Source: Protula sp. h YS-2021 | Taxonomy: Eukaryota; Annelida; Polychaeta; Sabellida; Serpulidae | Assembly (NCBI GenBank): GCA_949752745.1 | Contig: OX457026.1 | Coordinates: 26,009,116 to 26,073,115, forward strand | Direction: 5' to 3' | DNA length: 64,000 nt | In this document: positions 47,767 through 64,000 of the stretch, piece by piece | How positions within the stretch are numbered: position 1 is the stretch's first letter | How the letters are laid out: the number at the start of each line of letters is the position of its first letter | Notes under the pieces: model-generated | Seen by the model: the letters and a program-made list of their open reading frames with translations, nothing else | What the model was told of the DNA's origin: nothing | The model's database searches: none | Made by a program: the position numbers and the translations under genes

Positions 47767-48911
47767 CTGTTTATGATACCTTGAATAGTTTTGATGTAAT
47801 TGATCACTTTTTCTTGTCGGATATTGTCCTGTTGAGTATTGTTCTGTCGGGTGTTGTCCTGTCGGGTACGGCCCAAAATAAAAGAGAAGCTCAAGTGTTA
47901 ATATCGATTGATTAAAAGCGTAAAATTATTTAATATTATGAGATTTGGGAATCAAGAAAAAAAGACCCTGATGTCTTGTTCGCATACAATTCAACACTTT
48001 CTGTTGAAGGCCATAGGCCAGCCTAAGGATAAATATATTCACATAGAGTTCACCCCCACCCCTATAGGAGTGTGGGCAATGTTGGTCCCCAGCAGTCTCC
48101 AGTGCTCATATTCAATAGCTTAACTCAAAATATGTTTGGAACTTAAGTTTCAAACTCAGTTGAGTATTTACTCAGAATACGCGTTTGGGCTAAAGCACAT
48201 CGGAAACTGCATAGTTCATTACCAATTGGGGGGCGGGTGGGGGGGGGGGGGGTGGGGGGGGAGAATGCTTGGTTGTACAATTTAATTTGTGGAATAATGT
48301 ATTTTAAACATGTTTTGTGAGAAACGATGCGTTAGTAGCTTTTCACTGAACTTTACTTAATTGTAAACCATGCACCTCTTTGCTGGTTCGAAATAAGCCT
48401 TGGTCTAGACTAATTCTGAATTAAGATTTACTTACTGAATAAACGCAACTCATAACTATGGCTCAAAGCTTTGGCTTAAACGTGAGTTGAGTCTGAGCAG
48501 CGTCATTGAACTGGGCGCATGACCAAAATTTCAATACATACTTTTATCTAAACACGGATCCCCTGTAAGTTTCGCCTAATGCGGACTGTTAAAAAAAATA
48601 ACTTGTATGTTGTGACGTCATCATCGACACCTCATCACGATAAGTCTTGTGTATGATGTCATGTCAGACCATAAGCTAAGGCCTTATGGTGGCGATGAAA
48701 AGAAAGATCAATAATCCCTCAAAACCATTTGTTTTCTCGAAATCTTTCTTGCTGTAAGCTCCAGTATCAGCTGGAGAATTCCTTCTTTTTTTTTTTTGTT
48801 AGCGATCTCTACATTTAGTTTGTAAGATGACGCTCTTTTAAATAATAAAAGCGTAATTCGTGTTCTTCACCTTACATTTCTAAAATTCCCACCCATCCTT
48901 GCCCCTCCCCA
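47767..48911. other. Intergenic, 3' side of the laccase gene
   Basis: No gene recognised. Includes a G-rich homopolymer tract (about 48228-48262) and, at about 48427-48505, a sequence resembling the DNA flanking the foldback element. The laccase 3' UTR should lie just below 48911, but no clear polyadenylation signal was found. Confidence 0.5.
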
Positions 48912-61683
<12,772 letters not shown>

Positions 61684-64000
61684 TTTAAATTTATAATTTG
61701 AATATTTTAAATGCAGTTTTAAAGTCTGTGTTGTATTAGGCAGGCAGGCAAGTTTTGGGACTACTAACAGAGGCGCGCTGATTTAAGGGAAGCGGGTGCT
61801 TATTCCACAAAATGATTGTCACTATCGACGAAAGTGAAACGAATTTAACTTATTTATAGAACTATTTGACTTTGGAATTTACTTCCGAGCAAAATCCCAG
61901 AGCAAAGTCTGACACTCGGATTAATACGGAAAAACTATTTTGTACACAAGGACGCCCTCGATTAATTGAAATACTAGATTTCCTTTTTTTCAATTTTTGT
62001 TCGATGTAGTGCCTTGTCGTTAATTTGTCACCTTTACTGAGCTCATTGCAATGTTATAATCTACATAGTTTAAATAAAATCAGTCGACCTTGATGCAAAA
62101 TGCGCCAGCACTTTAAATTTGCCTTCTTAATTCGCCGTCACAGAATTATATATAATGTATATTAGTTACGGAATGTATACATTATGATATTCCCCAACTT
62201 GTAAATATTATTAAATTATCTAGATTTGCATGGAATATGTAGTCACCATATATCAACTATGATTTGCGATTGTGCCCTGTCCCAGAGGCCCGACTTCTTG
62301 TGTTTCCTTCGACAAGAATTAAATTAAATGTTTGTTATTTTGTCGCCATTTTCAAATATGATTAGTAATATCATTAAGTTAAATGAACTAACCGGGCACT
62401 TACTTATATATTTCACGTGTATGGGATCCCACGTTACGTAATTTAACAGTTCGGAAAGAGAAGCATACCTATTACAAAATTAAATGGTCATTCAAGGCCA
62501 CCTAGGTACCTGTTATATGATGGTAAACGGTGGAAAATTAGCTCAAAATTAAAAAAGAAGGTCAAGATCACCTAGGAATCTCTTAGGTAACGTCTTTTAG
62601 ACCCAAGCTGTCGAAAATGAGTTCAAAACGGTTCTATTTCTAACCGTTTCTGAGAAAATGTTCAACTTCCTGTTTACGACTGACCTCACCCGATAAAGTC
62701 AAAATCATCGAAGTGCCAATTTATCCTCTTTTATGCCCAAAGGGTCGAAATCTCTTACCGATTTCAAGATTGTCCCATTGTCAACGGTTCACGTGTGACC
62801 TAACGTGATCTTTGACCTTGACCTTCAAGGTAAATATTGAGGTTGCTAGGTTACTCGGTACTCAAACCGTATGTGTTGTTAAACCGGAATTTAAAATATT
62901 TGAATTTAAAATTTTGCGATTCCAGCGATATCTTATCTCTCTGATGCGCGTCCCAAGTTTTATCTTTGAACGTCAAATGGTCTAGGAGGTGTTATCTGAA
63001 AGCCATCAAAATGAAAAATAATTTAAAAAGCAGAGAAAGGAAAAAACTTCGAAATAACTACCAAATTATTCCCATTTGTAGGCCTTGTCAGAGGTGGAAC
63101 ATTATTGAGGTGAGTACTAGTGCGGCTTTTGTACGGTCGACTTCCGATAAATGTGTTTCTATTTCTTGGGTTGTTTTGGTTTTCTATATTTAGTGCTTTC
63201 TGCACATGTATTTGTGACCATGGCGTGGTCCATCTCTAGCCTGGTGTAGTTCTGGCACTTAACATTAAATAGCTGGATGTGGTTTGAGATTTACTGCAAA
63301 ATAATGACCATATTACTTCCTGCAGCTGTCCCAAAACAATTTGAACAAGAACAAAAGGTTTTGTCTTTTGTTTTAACATTGTTAGTAACAGGCGCGTCTG
63401 CATGATGACGATGACGAAACAGATGATGACGTCACTGTGAAACCATCCCCCCTCTTAACCATAATCTGAGTAAAACGATGACATCACAATAGCTTCATTG
63501 TGCGCTCGCATAAGATTCATCGTAGATCGTCTGGCAGATCTCATAAGTTTGGGGCGCATGATGGGTTATTCGACTTGCCACCCTAGCTGTCCAAATTTCG
63601 CGTTTTTATCCAATTAAAACGTATTTTTGTTTGTACAAATGTTGTAGCTGTTTAGTTGGATCGAACCGACGCTTGAAAAGTATCATCCATATCTTTTTCA
63701 CCCGTAAACTCATAGAATTGGATGACCCACACTAAATGAGGGTCTCCTATTCTTGAAATTTCCTTAACTGCCTGGTGCTCTCCTCTGTAAGTAACCCCCA
63801 GGCGGCGCCACTAACGTCACTTTGAATCCAGACGCTCCGAAGAAGTGGGCCCCGATGTAGGGGGAGGAGAGGGCTGGTTAATGTTAGCGTCAGGACCGAG
63901 TGTTCTACCACCCATGGAAAAAACAGCGCCGGCTTAGCGTCCACTCTCCAGGTAGGACCTGCCCTTGCCTGGACGCCATGTCTGCCAGCACATTGAGGTG
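61684..64000. other. 5' flank of the laccase gene, no gene recognised
   Basis: No coding or RNA feature supported. TGACCTTGACCTTCAAGGT (62813-62831) is a cluster of nuclear-receptor-type half sites about 1.1 kb upstream of the laccase start. The last 250 bases are GC-richer and hold a 65-codon reverse frame with no recognised homology; they may belong to a repeat cut by the window edge. Confidence 0.5.

Noticed and set aside
46573..47915. Several long plus-strand open frames (up to 301 codons) encoding a 14-residue repeat
   Set aside because: They arise in all three frames from the stop-free 14-bp minisatellite and have no independent coding signal.
63747..63944. 65-codon minus-strand frame near the window end
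   Set aside because: No family recognised and no splice or promoter context. It may be repeat-derived, but the window ends too soon to tell.

Overview
The window is a typical animal nuclear genome segment: AT-rich, intron-rich, and full of microsatellites and small transposable elements. It carries two recognisable spliced host genes. Nothing in it is bacterial. The best guess is a marine bilaterian invertebrate, probably a lophotrochozoan such as a mollusc. This rests on the laccase family, the DMRT type and the repeat style, and is inference only.

Layout, left to right. 1-5868: no gene; a microsatellite cluster and a C-rich inverted-repeat element. 5869-15284 (+): a two-coding-exon DMRT transcription factor of the DMRTA (dmrt4/5) type, with its DM domain in exon 1 and DMA domain in exon 2, separated by an 8.3 kb intron; 382 codons including stop. 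15285-26742: no gene; minisatellites and MITE-like repeats. 26743-33768 (-): a complete, apparently young LTR retrotransposon with 1042-bp LTRs that look identical, a GATGG target-site duplication, an 18-nt tRNA-Pro-type primer binding site and one intact 1508-aa Gag-Pol ORF. Its integrase lies before its reverse transcriptase, the diagnostic order of Gmr1-like Ty3/gypsy elements. 35250-38637: a 3.4 kb foldback element whose arms are tandem repeats of about 163 bp and whose ends carry ETS-CRE composite motifs. 40066-41568: a decayed Tc1-like DNA transposon with a DD34E transposase relic. 46505-47766: about 90 copies of a 14-bp minisatellite. 48912-61683 (-): a 14-exon multicopper oxidase (laccase) gene that I could join exon by exon with compatible phases into 742 codons including stop. 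It has a signal peptide, all copper ligands, a C-terminal transmembrane helix and a short cytoplasmic tail. Several laccase introns hold MITE-like elements, one nested in another. 61684-64000: no gene recognised.

The two host genes are unrelated: a developmental transcription factor and a secretory or cell-surface oxidase. The strongest leads are the Gmr1-like element (domain order, SCAN-like capsid, Pro-type primer site), the foldback element with regulatory-looking termini, and the membrane-anchored laccase.
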